A stretch of DNA of 64,000 bases from an uncultured Paracoccaceae bacterium (GCA_947503765.1 CANNFA010000006.1:183487-247486), one strand, 5' to 3'; counted from the stretch's first letter, positions 21,803 through 31,843 are shown. Notes: a model not told the origin generated them from the sequence alone. A program made the numbers and translations.

Positions 21803-22561
21803 CTAGCTGTCGCCGCGTTCTTCCTCGACGATCTGCCGCATCCCGTCGAGCGGGATATAGCCGCGCAGCAATTCGTCGCCGATCACGAAGCTGGGCGTGC
21901 CGTTGATCTGGAGCCTTTGCGCCAGCTCGCGGTTCTCGGCGATGATGGTCTGCACGGCCTCGCCGTTCATGGCGTCGAACACCGCCTTTGTGTCATATCC
22001 CTTGTCCTCGGACAGGTTGGAAAGCCCTTCTTCGCTGACCTCACCGCGCATGGTCATCAGGGTGTCGAAGGTGTCGTAATACGCGTCGTCCCCCTCGACC
22101 TGCTTGACCGCGATGGCAAAGCGCGAGGCAAGCACCGACTGCTCGCCCAGGATCGGGAATTCCTTGACGATATAGCGGATGTTGCCGTCCGATGCGATCA
22201 GCTCCGTCACGTCGGGATGCGCCTTGCGGCAATAGCCGCAGCGGTAATCCATGAACTCGACCACGGTGATGTCGCCGTCCGGGTTGCCGCCCACGAAGGA
22301 ATGGCCGTCGTCGAAGATCGCGTCGGCGTTGGTTTGCAGCAGCGTCGCGTCATCGGCCGATTGCTGCTCTGCCTGGCGCTGTTCGAGGACGTTGATCGCC
22401 TCCAGCAGGACTTCGGGATTGTCCATCAGGTAGGCGCGGACCTCGGACCGGAACACCAGGCGTTCCTCTTCGGTCATCGCGCCGATGTCGAGGGCAAAAA
22501 CGGGTGTGGCAAGGGCGGTAGCGGCGGCCAGCGAGAGGGCCAGCGCGAGGCGGGGTTTCAT
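21803..22561 (-). CDS. DsbA-family periplasmic thiol:disulfide oxidoreductase
   Basis: A 252-residue protein with a Sec signal (MKPRLALALSLAAATALATPVFA). A short helical N-terminal extension (residues 28-75, LLEAINVLEQRQAEQQ) precedes a DsbA-like domain with the active site YRCGYCRKAHPDVTEL and the cis-proline segment INGTPSFVIGDELLRGYIP. The N-terminal extension is typical of BdbD/ScsC-like DsbA proteins, so isomerase-type oligomerisation is possible. It starts six bases after the stop of the M48 protease gene, forming a protease-DsbA-thioredoxin-like operon for envelope protein quality control. Confidence 0.92.
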   Translation of the reverse strand: MKPRLALALSLAAATALATPVFALDIGAMTEEERLVFRSEVRAYLMDNPEVLLEAINVLEQRQAEQQSADDATLLQTNADAIFDDGHSFVGGNPDGDITVVEFMDYRCGYCRKAHPDVTELIASDGNIRYIVKEFPILGEQSVLASRFAIAVKQVEGDDAYYDTFDTLMTMRGEVSEEGLSNLSEDKGYDTKAVFDAMNGEAVQTIIAENRELAQRLQINGTPSFVIGDELLRGYIPLDGMRQIVEEERGDS

Positions 22562-22567
22562 ATGGGC

Positions 22568-23905
22568 TTATCCTTTTTCGATTCCGGCGGCTCGCGCCGC
22601 AGATAACACATCCTGCGCCCGGTTCCATCCGGGAGATCCGCGCGCCAGCAGGCCGGCGGCGCGGGTCGCATGGATGTGGGCGGTCTTGAGATTGCCGAGC
22701 ACCGCGTAGCGTTCGGCGGTCACCACGCTGGCCATGCCGTTATTGCCGGTCTGCGCATAGGCGACCGCCAGATCGCGCAGCATCCGCGGATCGGTGCCGT
22801 CGCGGGTGCGGGCACGTTCCAGCACGCCAAGCGCCTCGCGCGGATTGCCGGTCGCGACCAGCGCGCGGCCGTAGCCGGCCAGGATCAGCGGCTCTGACGG
22901 GGCGGCGTTGGCGGCGGCACGCCAGCTGCGCACGGCGCCGGCGAAATCGCGGCTTTCAAGCTGGATCTGGCCCAGAAGGTCCAGGTAATACGGATCGCCC
23001 GGCCGCGCCGCCAGCAGGCGCTTCATCGCCGCCAGCGCGCGGCCCTTGTCGGCGCTGCGGTGATGCGCGATCGCCAGCCGCATCGTGGCAAGCTCCGAGT
23101 TGTCCTTGCCGACCCGGCGCAGCGTCCAGCCGGGATTGCGCAGAAAGGCCGACAGCTTGCCCTGCGCGCGGGCGAACCAGTAGGCGGCCGCCGGGTTGTC
23201 GATGGCGCGCCCGCCATAGGCGGCAGCATAGCCGTCCACCGCGCGGATCCGGTCGCGGCTGAGCGGGTGGGAGCGCACGTAAGGATCCTGGCGCGCATCC
23301 GACAGCACCTCCTGGCCGCGGAAATATTCCAGCACATCGGCCATGGCGCGCGGGTCGATGCCGCGCATCGCCATGAACCGCAGGGCGGATTGGTCGGCGC
23401 TCGCCTCCTCGGCGCGGGTGTGTTTGAGGAAGACGCGGTTCGCGCTGCTCGACATGCCGATGGCAAGGCCCGCCGCCGCCTCGCCGCTGCCGGTGGCCGC
23501 GCCGACCGCAAGCGCCAACATCAGCCCGAACCGCGCGGCGGTGCTGGAATTGCCCAAGTTGGTCAGCCGGCGCGAGATGTGGCCGTTGGCGATATGCGCG
23601 ACCTCGTGGGCGATGACGGCCTGCAATTCCTCGGCCCGCTTGGCCTTCAGGATCAGGCCGGAATGGATCAGGATATGCCGGCTGTCGACGACGAAGGCAT
23701 TCAGCTGATCGTCGTTCACCACCAGGATCTTGATCCGCGACGGGCTGAGGCCCGCGGCGGTGATGAGCGGCGCGGCCAGTTCCTTCAGCGCGCGTTCGAT
23801 GTCGGCATCGCGGATGATCCCGCCGGCCAGTGCGGGCAGCGCGAGGATCGACAGGGCCAGCCCGGCAAAGGCGGCGCGCAAGCGTGTCGCAAAGGGTCGT
23901 GGCAT
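22568..23905 (-). CDS. M48 family periplasmic metalloprotease with TPR region (BepA-like)
   Basis: A 445-residue exported protein (signal MPRPFATRLRAAFAGLALSILALPALA). The zinc site HEVAH is at about residue 107, and the third-ligand region HTRAEEASADQSAL lies about 55 residues later. From about residue 285 there are tetratricopeptide-like helices (GDPYYLDLLGQIQLESRDFAGAVRSWRAAANAAP). This arrangement is that of BepA/YfgC, which handles outer-membrane protein assembly in the periplasm. It is the first gene of an operon with the two thiol-redox genes. The 66-base gap to the divergent aminotransferase gene must hold both promoters. Confidence 0.93.
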   Translation of the reverse strand: MPRPFATRLRAAFAGLALSILALPALAGGIIRDADIERALKELAAPLITAAGLSPSRIKILVVNDDQLNAFVVDSRHILIHSGLILKAKRAEELQAVIAHEVAHIANGHISRRLTNLGNSSTAARFGLMLALAVGAATGSGEAAAGLAIGMSSSANRVFLKHTRAEEASADQSALRFMAMRGIDPRAMADVLEYFRGQEVLSDARQDPYVRSHPLSRDRIRAVDGYAAAYGGRAIDNPAAAYWFARAQGKLSAFLRNPGWTLRRVGKDNSELATMRLAIAHHRSADKGRALAAMKRLLAARPGDPYYLDLLGQIQLESRDFAGAVRSWRAAANAAPSEPLILAGYGRALVATGNPREALGVLERARTRDGTDPRMLRDLAVAYAQTGNNGMASVVTAERYAVLGNLKTAHIHATRAAGLLARGSPGWNRAQDVLSAARAAGIEKG

Positions 23906-23971
23906 TGACTGTCCGCCGTGCTGGGTGCAGGTCCGGGTGCGAGATCTGATGGGCAGCATAGAGAGGGCGGG

Positions 23972-25111
23972 ATGCGGAACTCAAGGCGCAGCGAGGTCGA
24001 TCCCTTCATTGTGATGGACGTGATGGAGCAGGCCCGCCAGGCCGAGGCGGCCGGGAACCGCGTCATCCACATGGAGGTGGGCCAGCCCGGCACGCCGGCG
24101 CCGCAGGGCGCGCGCGACGCGGTGGCGCGGGCCATGTCGGGCGGGCCGCTGGGCTACACCGTGGCACTGGGCCTGCCGGAGTTGCGCGCGCGCATCGCCC
24201 GGCTTTACGCCGACTGGTACGGGATCGATCTCGACCCGGCGCGGGTGATCGTCACGCCCGGATCGTCGGGCGCGTTCCTGCTGGCCTTCTCGGCGCTGTT
24301 CGACAGCGGCGACCGGGTGGCGATCGGCGCGCCGGGCTATCCGTCCTACCGCCACATCCTGACCGCGCTGGGATTGCAGCCGGTGACGGTCGAGGCGGCG
24401 CCCGAGAACCGCCTGCAACCCGTGCCGGCAGACCTGCCGGCGGATCTGGCCGGGCTGCTGGTCGCCTCTCCGGGCAATCCCACGGGGACGATGCTGGACC
24501 GCGGCGCGCTGGCCGCGCTGATCGGCGCGGCGCAGGAGCGGGAGGCGTCGTTCATCTCCGACGAGATCTATCACGGCGTGGAATACGACCGGAAGGCGGT
24601 CAGCGCGCTGGAAATCTCGGACGAGGTCTATGTCATCAACTCGTTTTCCAAGTATTTCAGCATGACCGGCTGGCGCGTCGGCTGGATGGTCGTGCCCGAG
24701 GACCAGGTGCGCGTGATCGAGCGGCTGGCGCAGAACATGTTCATCTGTCCGGCCCATGTCAGCCAGGTCGCGGCGCTGGCCGCGCTCGACTGCACCCCGG
24801 AGCTGGACGCGAACCTTGCCGTCTATGCGCGCAACCGCGCGCTGATGCTGGACGGGCTGCCGAAGGCGGGGTTTTCGCGCATCGCGCCGCCCGATGGCGC
24901 GTTCTACGTCTATGCCGACGTGTCGGACCTGACCTCGGACAGCCGCGCGCTGGCGTCGAGGATTCTGCGCGAGGCGGGGGTGGCGGTGACGCCGGGGCTG
25001 GATTTCGATACCGCGCGGGGCGGCGGCACGCTACGGTTTTCCTATGCGCGCAGCACCGAGGATATAAGCGAGGGGCTGGACCGGCTGGCCGAGTTCATGC
25101 GCCGCGGCTGA
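23972..25111 (+). CDS. PLP-dependent aminotransferase class I/II
   Basis: A 379-residue fold-type I aminotransferase. The PLP lysine is in NSFSKYFSMTGWRVGW (about residue 230), the substrate-binding SPGNPTGTML lies near 170, and the C-terminal arginine is in LRFSYARSTEDI. The amino-acid substrate cannot be read from sequence; relatives are annotated as aspartate or aromatic aminotransferases. ATG 23972 has GAGGGCGGG just upstream; the frame to 23918 overlaps the divergent promoter region. It is a single gene with a 113-base gap before the amidase. Confidence 0.88.
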   Translation: MRNSRRSEVDPFIVMDVMEQARQAEAAGNRVIHMEVGQPGTPAPQGARDAVARAMSGGPLGYTVALGLPELRARIARLYADWYGIDLDPARVIVTPGSSGAFLLAFSALFDSGDRVAIGAPGYPSYRHILTALGLQPVTVEAAPENRLQPVPADLPADLAGLLVASPGNPTGTMLDRGALAALIGAAQEREASFISDEIYHGVEYDRKAVSALEISDEVYVINSFSKYFSMTGWRVGWMVVPEDQVRVIERLAQNMFICPAHVSQVAALAALDCTPELDANLAVYARNRALMLDGLPKAGFSRIAPPDGAFYVYADVSDLTSDSRALASRILREAGVAVTPGLDFDTARGGGTLRFSYARSTEDISEGLDRLAEFMRRG

Positions 25112-25224
25112 GGGCGGGCGCAAGCCGCGCCATCGGCGGGACGCGGCGCGTAGTATCGGGGCAAGCATGCGCGCTTTCTCTCGCTGCAAGGCTGGGCTAG
25201 GCTGCGCGAAAAACCGGGCGGGGC

Positions 25225-26454
25225 ATGATGGGCAGGCTGTTCTTGGCGATTTGGCTGGTGCTGGGCACCGGCGCGGCATCGGCGCAGGATCTGACGGCGC
25301 TGGCGCGGGTCGATCCCGCGCGCTCGGCCCTGCGCGTTCTGGACGGCGGCGGCGCCGAGCTGGTGCTGGGCCTGAGCCGGCCGGTGCCCTACCGCGTGTT
25401 CACGCTGGACGCGCCGCGCCGCGTGGTGCTCGATTTCTCGGTGGTGGACTGGGCGGGGCTGGACCCTGCGACGCTGAGCGCGGCAGGCGCGGTGACGGGC
25501 GTGACGGTGGGCCCGTTCCGCCCCGGCTGGTCGCGGATGGTGCTGGCGCTGGACGCGCCCCTGGCGGTGGCCGAGGCAGAGCTGAAGACGGGCGAGGCCG
25601 CGCGCCTTGTCCTGCGGCTGACGCCGGTGGATGCCGCCGCCTTCGCCGCCGCATCCGGGGCGCCGGGCAGCGCGCTGTTCGCGCTGCCGGACCCGGCCGC
25701 CGATCTGCCGCCGCCGCATCGCCGCCAGGACGGCACGCGGCCGGTGCGGGTGGTGCTCGATCCCGGCCATGGCGGGCTTGATCCGGGGGCCGAGCGGGAT
25801 GGCGTGGTCGAGGCCGACCTGATGCTCGCCTTCGCCCGCGATCTGCGCGACCTGCTGCGCCGCGAAGGTGGATCCGGGGGCGGCTTCGAGGTGTTCCTGA
25901 CCCGCAACGACGACATCTTCGTGCCGCTGGAAATGCGCGTGTCGATCGCCCGGATGGCGGGGGCGGACGTATTCATCTCGCTGCATGCCGATGCGCTGGC
26001 CGAGGGGCGCGCGCGCGGCGCCACGATCTATACGCTGAGCGATACCGCGTCGGATGTCGCGTCGGAAAAGCTGGCCGAGCGGCACGACCGCGCCGATCTG
26101 CTGGCCGGGATCGACCTGACCGACCATGACGACCGGGTCGCGCGGGTGCTGATGGACATGGCCCGCGCCGAGACGCAGCCGCGCGCCGACCGGCTGGCCG
26201 ATGCGCTGGTCGCCGGGCTTGAGCGGCGAATCGGCGAGCTGCACAAGCGCCCCCGGCTGGAGGCGTCTTTCTCCGTGCTCAAGGCCGCCGACATTCCGTC
26301 GGTGCTGATCGAGCTTGGGTTCCTGTCCTCGGCCCGCGACCGCGAGAACCTGATATCCGCCGACTGGCGCGCCCTTGCAGCCGAGGGCATCCGCGACGCG
26401 CTGGTCGCCTGGGCCGCCGAGGACGCGGCCGAGGCGCTGCTGCTCAGGCAGTGA
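25225..26454 (+). CDS. N-acetylmuramoyl-L-alanine amidase (AMIN + Amidase_3, AmiC type)
   Basis: A periplasmic zinc amidase that cleaves peptide stems from peptidoglycan during cell separation. The signal peptide is MMGRLFLAIWLVLGTGAASAQ. An N-terminal AMIN domain (about residues 30-130) targets the septum. The catalytic domain shows zinc ligands in LDPGHGGLDPGAERDGVVEADL (His and Glu) and SLHADAL (His), and the catalytic glutamate in LIELGFLSSARD. The total of 409 residues is normal. ATG 25228 is equally possible as the start. Its 3' end overlaps the convergent methyltransferase gene by 11 bases; the penicillin-binding protein gene follows beyond that. Confidence 0.93.
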   Translation: MMGRLFLAIWLVLGTGAASAQDLTALARVDPARSALRVLDGGGAELVLGLSRPVPYRVFTLDAPRRVVLDFSVVDWAGLDPATLSAAGAVTGVTVGPFRPGWSRMVLALDAPLAVAEAELKTGEAARLVLRLTPVDAAAFAAASGAPGSALFALPDPAADLPPPHRRQDGTRPVRVVLDPGHGGLDPGAERDGVVEADLMLAFARDLRDLLRREGGSGGGFEVFLTRNDDIFVPLEMRVSIARMAGADVFISLHADALAEGRARGATIYTLSDTASDVASEKLAERHDRADLLAGIDLTDHDDRVARVLMDMARAETQPRADRLADALVAGLERRIGELHKRPRLEASFSVLKAADIPSVLIELGFLSSARDRENLISADWRALAAEGIRDALVAWAAEDAAEALLLRQ

Positions 26455-27040
26455 ACCGCGCCAGCCAGATCGTGTGCCCGGCGCAGGCCGGATCCTCGGG
26501 GCGGAAATCGATCACCGAAAATCCGTGCCGGTCCAGCAATTCGCGGTAATCGTTCGGCGCGAGGCTGGCGTGGTACACCGGCTCGCCCTCGACCTGGCCG
26601 ATCGGCTCGCTCGCATCGGGGCCGGTGGTGAACATCAGCACCGCGCGCGGGGCGGAATGGGCGGCAAAGACCGGGAACATGGCGTGCTGGTCGGCGGGCG
26701 ACAAATGGAAGAACGAGTTCCACGCCAGCACGATGTCGAATTTCTCGCCCAGATCCAGCCCGCGCATGTCGGCACGCACCGCCCGTTCGTCGGGCAGGTT
26801 CTGGCGGAACAGCGCGATCATCGCCGGCGCGCCGTCCACCCCGGTCACGCTGCAGCGCCGGTCGGCGAGATAGGCCGCGATCGGCCGGCCCGGCCCGCAG
26901 CCGAGATCCAGCACCCGCCGGCCCGGCGCGTGGTTCAGCATCCGGTCGAGCCACTTGCGCTCGAACAGGGTGCGGTCGCGGCTGGCGGCGTATCCGCGCG
27001 CCACGCGGTCATAGGTCGGAAGGATGTCTTCGGGTCGCAT
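26444..27040 (-). CDS. Class I SAM-dependent methyltransferase
   Basis: A 198-residue protein with the Rossmann-like methyltransferase core: motif I VLDLGCGPGRPIAAYL (about residues 44-59), the acidic strand end VTGVDGAPAMI and motif IV FDIVLAWNSFFHLSPADQ. No target-specific domain is visible, so the substrate is unknown. I chose ATG 27040 because the protein then begins MRPEDILPTYDRVARGYA, the usual start for this family; the frame to 27151 overlaps the mrcA promoter region. It is convergent with the amidase and divergent from mrcA. Confidence 0.88.
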   Translation of the reverse strand: MRPEDILPTYDRVARGYAASRDRTLFERKWLDRMLNHAPGRRVLDLGCGPGRPIAAYLADRRCSVTGVDGAPAMIALFRQNLPDERAVRADMRGLDLGEKFDIVLAWNSFFHLSPADQHAMFPVFAAHSAPRAVLMFTTGPDASEPIGQVEGEPVYHASLAPNDYRELLDRHGFSVIDFRPEDPACAGHTIWLARFTA

Positions 27041-27137
27041 GGGTCTCGGGTATCCTTGAGCGGGGCGTGCCGCAAGCTGCTGGCACGCCGCACCGGGCGG
27101 GATCGCTTCACATGGGCGCGATGCTGCCGATCCGGCT

Positions 27138-27164
27138 TTGAGCTTCCGCATGAAAGCCTATACT
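27138..27164 (+). promoter_or_regulatory. mrcA: Predicted promoter of the class A PBP gene
   Basis: TTGAGC at 27138-27143 and TATACT at 27159-27164 with a 15-base spacer, slightly shorter than ideal, 34 bases upstream of the mrcA start. Confidence 0.4.
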
Positions 27165-27197
27165 AGGGCCGGATATCAAGACCTGACCGGGGGCAGA

Positions 27198-29711
27198 ATG
27201 CTGCGCTTCATCGCGTCCTTCTTCGGGGCGATTTTCAGCTGGATCACCATCGGCATCGTCGCCGCGGCGCTGACCGTGGGCGCGGTGTTCTACATGTATG
27301 GGCAAAGCCTGCCGAATCACGAGCAATTGTCGCTATACGCCCCGCCCACGATCAGCCGCATCTACAGCGGCGAGGGGCGCCTGATCGACGAATTCGCGCA
27401 GGAACGCCGCCTGTTCACCCCGATCGAGGATATTCCCGACCTGGTCAAGCAGGCCTTCATCAGTGCGGAAGACAAGAATTTCTACAGCCACAAGGGGTAC
27501 GACCCGCGCGGCATGATCGCCGCCGCGCTCGATGCCGCGCGCGGCGCGCGGCTGCGCGGTGCGTCCACCATCACCCAGCAGGTGATGAAGAACTTCCTGC
27601 TGTCATCCGACCGCAGCGCCGAGCGCAAGATCAAGGAGCTGATCCTGGCCAGCCGGCTGGAGGAAACGCTGTCCAAGGACAAGATCCTGGAGCTGTACCT
27701 CAACGAGATTTTCCTCGGGCAGAATTCCTTCGGCGTGACGGCGGCGGCGCAAAGCTATTTCAACAAGACGCTGGAGGATCTGAGCCCGGCCGAGGCGGCC
27801 TATCTGGCGAGCCTGCCGAAAAGCCCCTCGAACCGGCACCCGGTGCGCGACCGCGAGGATGCGACCTTCTGGCGCGACAACACCCTGCGCGAGATGTTCG
27901 AGAACGGCTATATTTCGGAAGGCGAATACGACACCGCCGTCGCCTCGCCGCTGCTGTCGGTGCAGGGCGGCGATTATCCGCCATTCCGCGCCAGCCTGCC
28001 GCCGCGCGACTATTTCACCGACGAGATCCGCCGCCAGCTCAGCCGCGATTTCGGCGAAGAGGAATTCTTTGGCGGCGGCCTGACGATCAGCGCCACGGTC
28101 GATGCCGAGTTGCAGGACGAGGCCGCAAAGGCCCTGCGCGCCGGGCTGGAGAAATACGACCGCGGCCTTGGCGTCTGGCACGGCAAGGAGGGCGAGATCG
28201 CGCCCGAGAAGCTGGCGGCCGAAGCCGACTGGCGCGCCGCGCTGGAAGAGTTGCGGGTGCCGCGCGACATCGACGGCTGGTTCCCCGCCGTCGTGCTGGA
28301 GATCGGCGACGCGCGGATGCGCATCGGCATCGAGGGTGTGGAGCGGACCGAGGCCGAGCCGCAGGTGATCCCGCGCGAGGATATCGCCTGGATCAAGGGC
28401 GATTTCTACGACAATTTCGAGGTCGGCGACGTGGTGCTGGTGCGCCGCATGACCCGCGACAGCGACGGCGGCTTCATGCGCTGGACGCTGCGGCAGGTGC
28501 CCAAGGTGCAGGGCGGCTTCATGGCGATGGACGTGCATACCGGGCGCGTTCTGGCGATGCAGGGCGGCTTTTCCTACCAGGATTCGGTGTTCAACCGCGC
28601 CACCCAGGCCGACCGGCAGCCCGGCTCGTCGTTCAAGCCCTTCGTCTATGCCAGCGCGCTCGATTCGGGGTTCAGCCCGGCGACGATCATCATCGACGCG
28701 CCGATCGCGGTGGATACCGGCGCGGGGATCTGGCGACCGACCAATGCCAGCAAGCAGTTCTACGGGCCGACCCCGCTGCGCACCGGGATCGAGCGGTCGC
28801 GCAACCTGATGACCGTGCGCCTCGCGCAGGAGATCGGGATGGAAACCGTCGCCGGCTATGCCGAACGCTTCGGCGTCTATGACCGGCTGGAGCCGTTCCT
28901 GGCCAACGCGCTGGGATCGCAGGAAACCACGCTGTTCAAGATGGTCGCGGCCTATGCGATGTTCGCCAATGGCGGCGAGCGGGTGGAGCCGACGCTGGTC
29001 GACCGGGTGCAGAACCGGCGCGGCGAAACCGTGTACCGCCATGACGAGCGGGTCTGCGAGGATTGCGATACCGCGGTGCTGCCCGAGGGCGAGGCGCCCA
29101 CCATCATCTCGGACCGCGAGCGGGTGATGAACGCGATCACCGCCTACCAGCTGACCTCGATGATGCAGGGCGTGGTGCAGCGCGGTACCGCGGCGGGCCG
29201 GGTCAATGTCGGCGTGCCGGTGGCGGGCAAGACCGGCACCACCAACGATTCCAAGGATGTGTGGTTCATCGGCTTCACCTCGAACATCGTGGCGGGCTGC
29301 TATATCGGCTACGACCAGCCGCGGCGGATGCCCGGCGCGTCGGGCGGCGGCATGTGCGCGCCGGTCTTCAACCAGTTCATGAAGACCGCGGTCGAGAAAT
29401 ACGGCGGCGGCAAGTTCGACCTGCCGCCGGGCGGACATTTCATCAAGATCGACCGCAACACCGGCGCGCGGCTGCCGAACACCGCGTCGGGACCGGGCGT
29501 CGTGGCCGAGTATTTCCGCGACGGCGAAGAGCCTATGTTCGGCGTGATGTTCGACGGCGGCTGGGCCATGGGGTCGAACCTGCCGCTGTTCGCGCCCGGC
29601 GAGGGCGGCATCATCGAGAACGGCGTCGAGGTCGAGACCGCCGATGGCGATGTGACCATCATCCCCGAAAAGGCCGACTTCGGCACGCTCAGCTCGGGCG
29701 GGCTGTATTGA
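27198..29711 (+). CDS. mrcA: Penicillin-binding protein 1A (glycosyltransferase/transpeptidase)
   Basis: A bifunctional inner-membrane enzyme that polymerises and crosslinks peptidoglycan. The 837 residues begin with a membrane helix (about residues 12-37). A GT51 glycosyltransferase follows with the catalytic glutamate in FISAEDKNFYSHKGYD and the GASTITQQVMKN segment. An OB-like insert lies near 310-420. The transpeptidase has the serine in QPGSSFKPFVYA (about 475), SxN in ERSRNLMTV and KTG in AGKTGTTND. The ATG at 27198 was preferred because the membrane helix follows at once and GGGGGCAG lies upstream; the frame from 27138 overlaps the promoter. Confidence 0.96.
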   Translation: MLRFIASFFGAIFSWITIGIVAAALTVGAVFYMYGQSLPNHEQLSLYAPPTISRIYSGEGRLIDEFAQERRLFTPIEDIPDLVKQAFISAEDKNFYSHKGYDPRGMIAAALDAARGARLRGASTITQQVMKNFLLSSDRSAERKIKELILASRLEETLSKDKILELYLNEIFLGQNSFGVTAAAQSYFNKTLEDLSPAEAAYLASLPKSPSNRHPVRDREDATFWRDNTLREMFENGYISEGEYDTAVASPLLSVQGGDYPPFRASLPPRDYFTDEIRRQLSRDFGEEEFFGGGLTISATVDAELQDEAAKALRAGLEKYDRGLGVWHGKEGEIAPEKLAAEADWRAALEELRVPRDIDGWFPAVVLEIGDARMRIGIEGVERTEAEPQVIPREDIAWIKGDFYDNFEVGDVVLVRRMTRDSDGGFMRWTLRQVPKVQGGFMAMDVHTGRVLAMQGGFSYQDSVFNRATQADRQPGSSFKPFVYASALDSGFSPATIIIDAPIAVDTGAGIWRPTNASKQFYGPTPLRTGIERSRNLMTVRLAQEIGMETVAGYAERFGVYDRLEPFLANALGSQETTLFKMVAAYAMFANGGERVEPTLVDRVQNRRGETVYRHDERVCEDCDTAVLPEGEAPTIISDRERVMNAITAYQLTSMMQGVVQRGTAAGRVNVGVPVAGKTGTTNDSKDVWFIGFTSNIVAGCYIGYDQPRRMPGASGGGMCAPVFNQFMKTAVEKYGGGKFDLPPGGHFIKIDRNTGARLPNTASGPGVVAEYFRDGEEPMFGVMFDGGWAMGSNLPLFAPGEGGIIENGVEVETADGDVTIIPEKADFGTLSSGGLY

Positions 29712-29797
29712 CCCGCCGGCCTGGCGCCGCCCGCGCGGCGGCCTTGCCGCGCCCCGGCGGCGTTGCTATCACCGCCGCCTGAAAAGGGAACCGAGTG

Positions 29798-30925
29798 ATG
29801 CGCGCCGATACGCAGAATACCGTCGAAGCCATCGAGAAATCGCTGTCGCTGCTGCGCCAGCGGATGGATTACGAAACCGCCCCCCACCGGCTGGAGGAGT
29901 TCAACGCTCGCGTCGAGGATCCGGCGCTGTGGGACGACCCGGACAGCGCGCAGAAGCTGATGCGCGACCGCCAGATGCTGGTGGACGCGATCGACACCTG
30001 CGAGACGTTCGCGCGCGAGCTGGCCGACAATGTCGAGCTGATCGGGATGGGCGAGGCCGAGGGCGACGCCGAGATCGTCGCCGAGGCGGAGGCCGCGCTC
30101 AAGGCGCTGAAGGCGCGCGCCGCGCAAAAGGAGATCGAGGCGCTGCTGAACGGCGAGGCGGACGGCAACGACACCTTCCTCGAAATCAATTCCGGCGCCG
30201 GCGGCACCGAAAGCTGCGACTGGGCCAACATGCTGGCGCGGATGTATGTCCGCTGGGCCGAGAAGAAGGGCTACAAGGTCGAATTGCAGTCCGAAACGCC
30301 CGGCGAAGAGGCGGGGATCAAGTCGGCCGCCTACAAGATTTCCGGCCCCAACGCCTATGGCTGGCTGAAATCCGAAAGCGGCGTGCACCGGCTGGTGCGG
30401 ATCAGCCCGTTTGACAGCTCGGCCCGGCGGCACACCTCCTTTTCGTCGGTCTGGGTCTATCCGGTGGTCGACGACAATATCGAGATCGAGGTGAACCCGT
30501 CCGATATCCGCGTCGATACCTACCGCTCGTCGGGCGCGGGCGGCCAGCACGTCAACACCACCGATTCGGCGGTGCGGATCACCCATATCCCGACCGGGAT
30601 CGTGGTCACGTCTTCGGAAAAATCGCAGCATCAGAACCGCGACATCGCGATGAAGGCGCTGAAATCACGGCTGTACCAGCAGGAGCTGGACCGCCGCAAC
30701 GCCGCCATCACCGAGGCGCATGAAAGCAAGGGCGAGGCCGGCTGGGGCAACCAGATCCGGTCCTACGTGCTGCACCCCTACCAGATGGTGAAGGATCTGC
30801 GCACGGGCTTCGAGACATCGGACACCTCGGGCGTGCTCGACGGCGATCTTGACGGGCTGATGGCGGCGACCCTGGCGCTGGATGTCAGCGGCAAGACCCG
30901 GGCCGAGGCGAACGCGGACGACTGA
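29798..30925 (+). CDS. prfB: Peptide chain release factor 2
   Basis: Recognises UGA and UAA and triggers peptide release on the ribosome. The 375 residues contain the GGQ motif ([10 protein letters not shown], about residue 245) and the RF2 anticodon tripeptide SPF ([12 protein letters not shown]). The frame is open from the start, so the programmed +1 frameshift known from Escherichia coli prfB is absent. AGGGA lies at about 29785; ATG 29798 or the overlapping in-frame GTG at 29795 can serve as start. It follows mrcA by 86 bases on the same strand. Confidence 0.97.
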   Translation: MRADTQNTVEAIEKSLSLLRQRMDYETAPHRLEEFNARVEDPALWDDPDSAQKLMRDRQMLVDAIDTCETFARELADNVELIGMGEAEGDAEIVAEAEAALKALKARAAQKEIEALLNGEADGNDTFLEINSGAGGTESCDWANMLARMYVRWAEKKGYKVELQSETPGEEAGIKSAAYKISGPNAYGWLKSESGVHRLVRISPFDSSARRHTSFSSVWVYPVVDDNIEIEVNPSDIRVDTYRSSGAGGQHVNTTDSAVRITHIPTGIVVTSSEKSQHQNRDIAMKALKSRLYQQELDRRNAAITEAHESKGEAGWGNQIRSYVLHPYQMVKDLRTGFETSDTSGVLDGDLDGLMAATLALDVSGKTRAEANADD

Positions 30926-30971
30926 GCGCGGCGCCCGGCGCGCGCCTGGCAGGGTGCGGGAGCCTCCGGCG

Positions 30972-30995
30972 GGGATATTTGCGGAACCGAAGAAG
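30972..30995 (+). repeat. Dispersed intergenic element, copy 5
   Basis: Core GATATTTGCGGAACCGAAGAAG after prfB, preceded by the CCTCCGGCGG segment also seen beside copy 4. It is the last copy that I find before the defence island. Confidence 0.55.
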
Positions 30996-31069
30996 CGGGC
31001 GCGGGCGGTTTTCGGCCTTGGCGCGGCGGCGCGGGCGTGCTGGTATCCGGCTTCAGGCGGGGAGGACGG

Positions 31070-31843
31070 ATGAGCCAGGACGTGGAAGCGGGGCAATTGC
31101 CCGAGCCGGGGCAGGTGACATTGGCCGAACTGGTCGTGTCGCTTGAACAGGGCTGGCAGGATTTCCGGCGCGCGCCGGTCTACGGGCTGTTCTTCGGCGG
31201 GGTCTATGCCGTGGTCGGCCTGGCGCTGGCAGTGCTGGGGGCAAAGTCGTGGATCTGGACGCTGGTGCTGTCGCTGGGCTTTCCGCTGATCGCGCCCTTC
31301 GCGGCGGTCGGGCTGTACGAGGTATCGCGGCGGCTGGAGGACGGAACGCCGCTGGACTGGCGCGGCGTGCTGGGGGTCGTGCTGGCAGAGCGGCACCGGC
31401 AGATCCCATGGGCTGGGGCGATCATCGTGATCTACTTCCTGTTCTGGTCGTTCCTTGCGCATATGCTGTTCGCGCTGTTCCTAGGGCCGTCCGCGCTGAT
31501 GAACGTGTCGACCTCGTGGGACATCCTGTGGACCCCGGCGGGGCTGCGGCTGGTGGCCGTGGAACTGGTGGTGGGGGGCGTGGCGGCCTTCGTGCTGTTC
31601 GGCCTGACGGTGGTCAGCCTGCCGCTGCTGCTGGAGCGGGAGGTGGATTTCGTCTCGGCCATGCTGCTGAGCCTGCGCACGACGCTGGCGAACCTGAAGG
31701 TCATGCTGGTCTGGGCGGCGCTCATCGCGGCGCTGCTTTTCGTGGGGATGCTGCCGTATTTCCTGGGGCTGTTCGTGGTATTGCCGGTTCTGGGCCACGC
31801 GACGTGGCACCTGTACCGGCGGGCGCTGTACGACCCGGTGTGA
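31070..31843 (+). CDS. DUF2189-family membrane protein
   Basis: A 257-residue inner-membrane protein with about six hydrophobic helices (for example YGLFFGGVYAVVGLALAVLG, WTLVLSLGFPLIAPFAAVGLY and VVGGVAAFVLFGLTVVSL). The segment GLYEVSRRLEDGTPLDW after the second helix pair is typical of DUF2189, for which no function is established. GGAGG six bases before ATG 31070 sets the start. This is the last clearly chromosomal gene before the island, whose left boundary lies shortly after its stop at 31843. Confidence 0.85.
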   Translation: MSQDVEAGQLPEPGQVTLAELVVSLEQGWQDFRRAPVYGLFFGGVYAVVGLALAVLGAKSWIWTLVLSLGFPLIAPFAAVGLYEVSRRLEDGTPLDWRGVLGVVLAERHRQIPWAGAIIVIYFLFWSFLAHMLFALFLGPSALMNVSTSWDILWTPAGLRLVAVELVVGGVAAFVLFGLTVVSLPLLLEREVDFVSAMLLSLRTTLANLKVMLVWAALIAALLFVGMLPYFLGLFVVLPVLGHATWHLYRRALYDPV

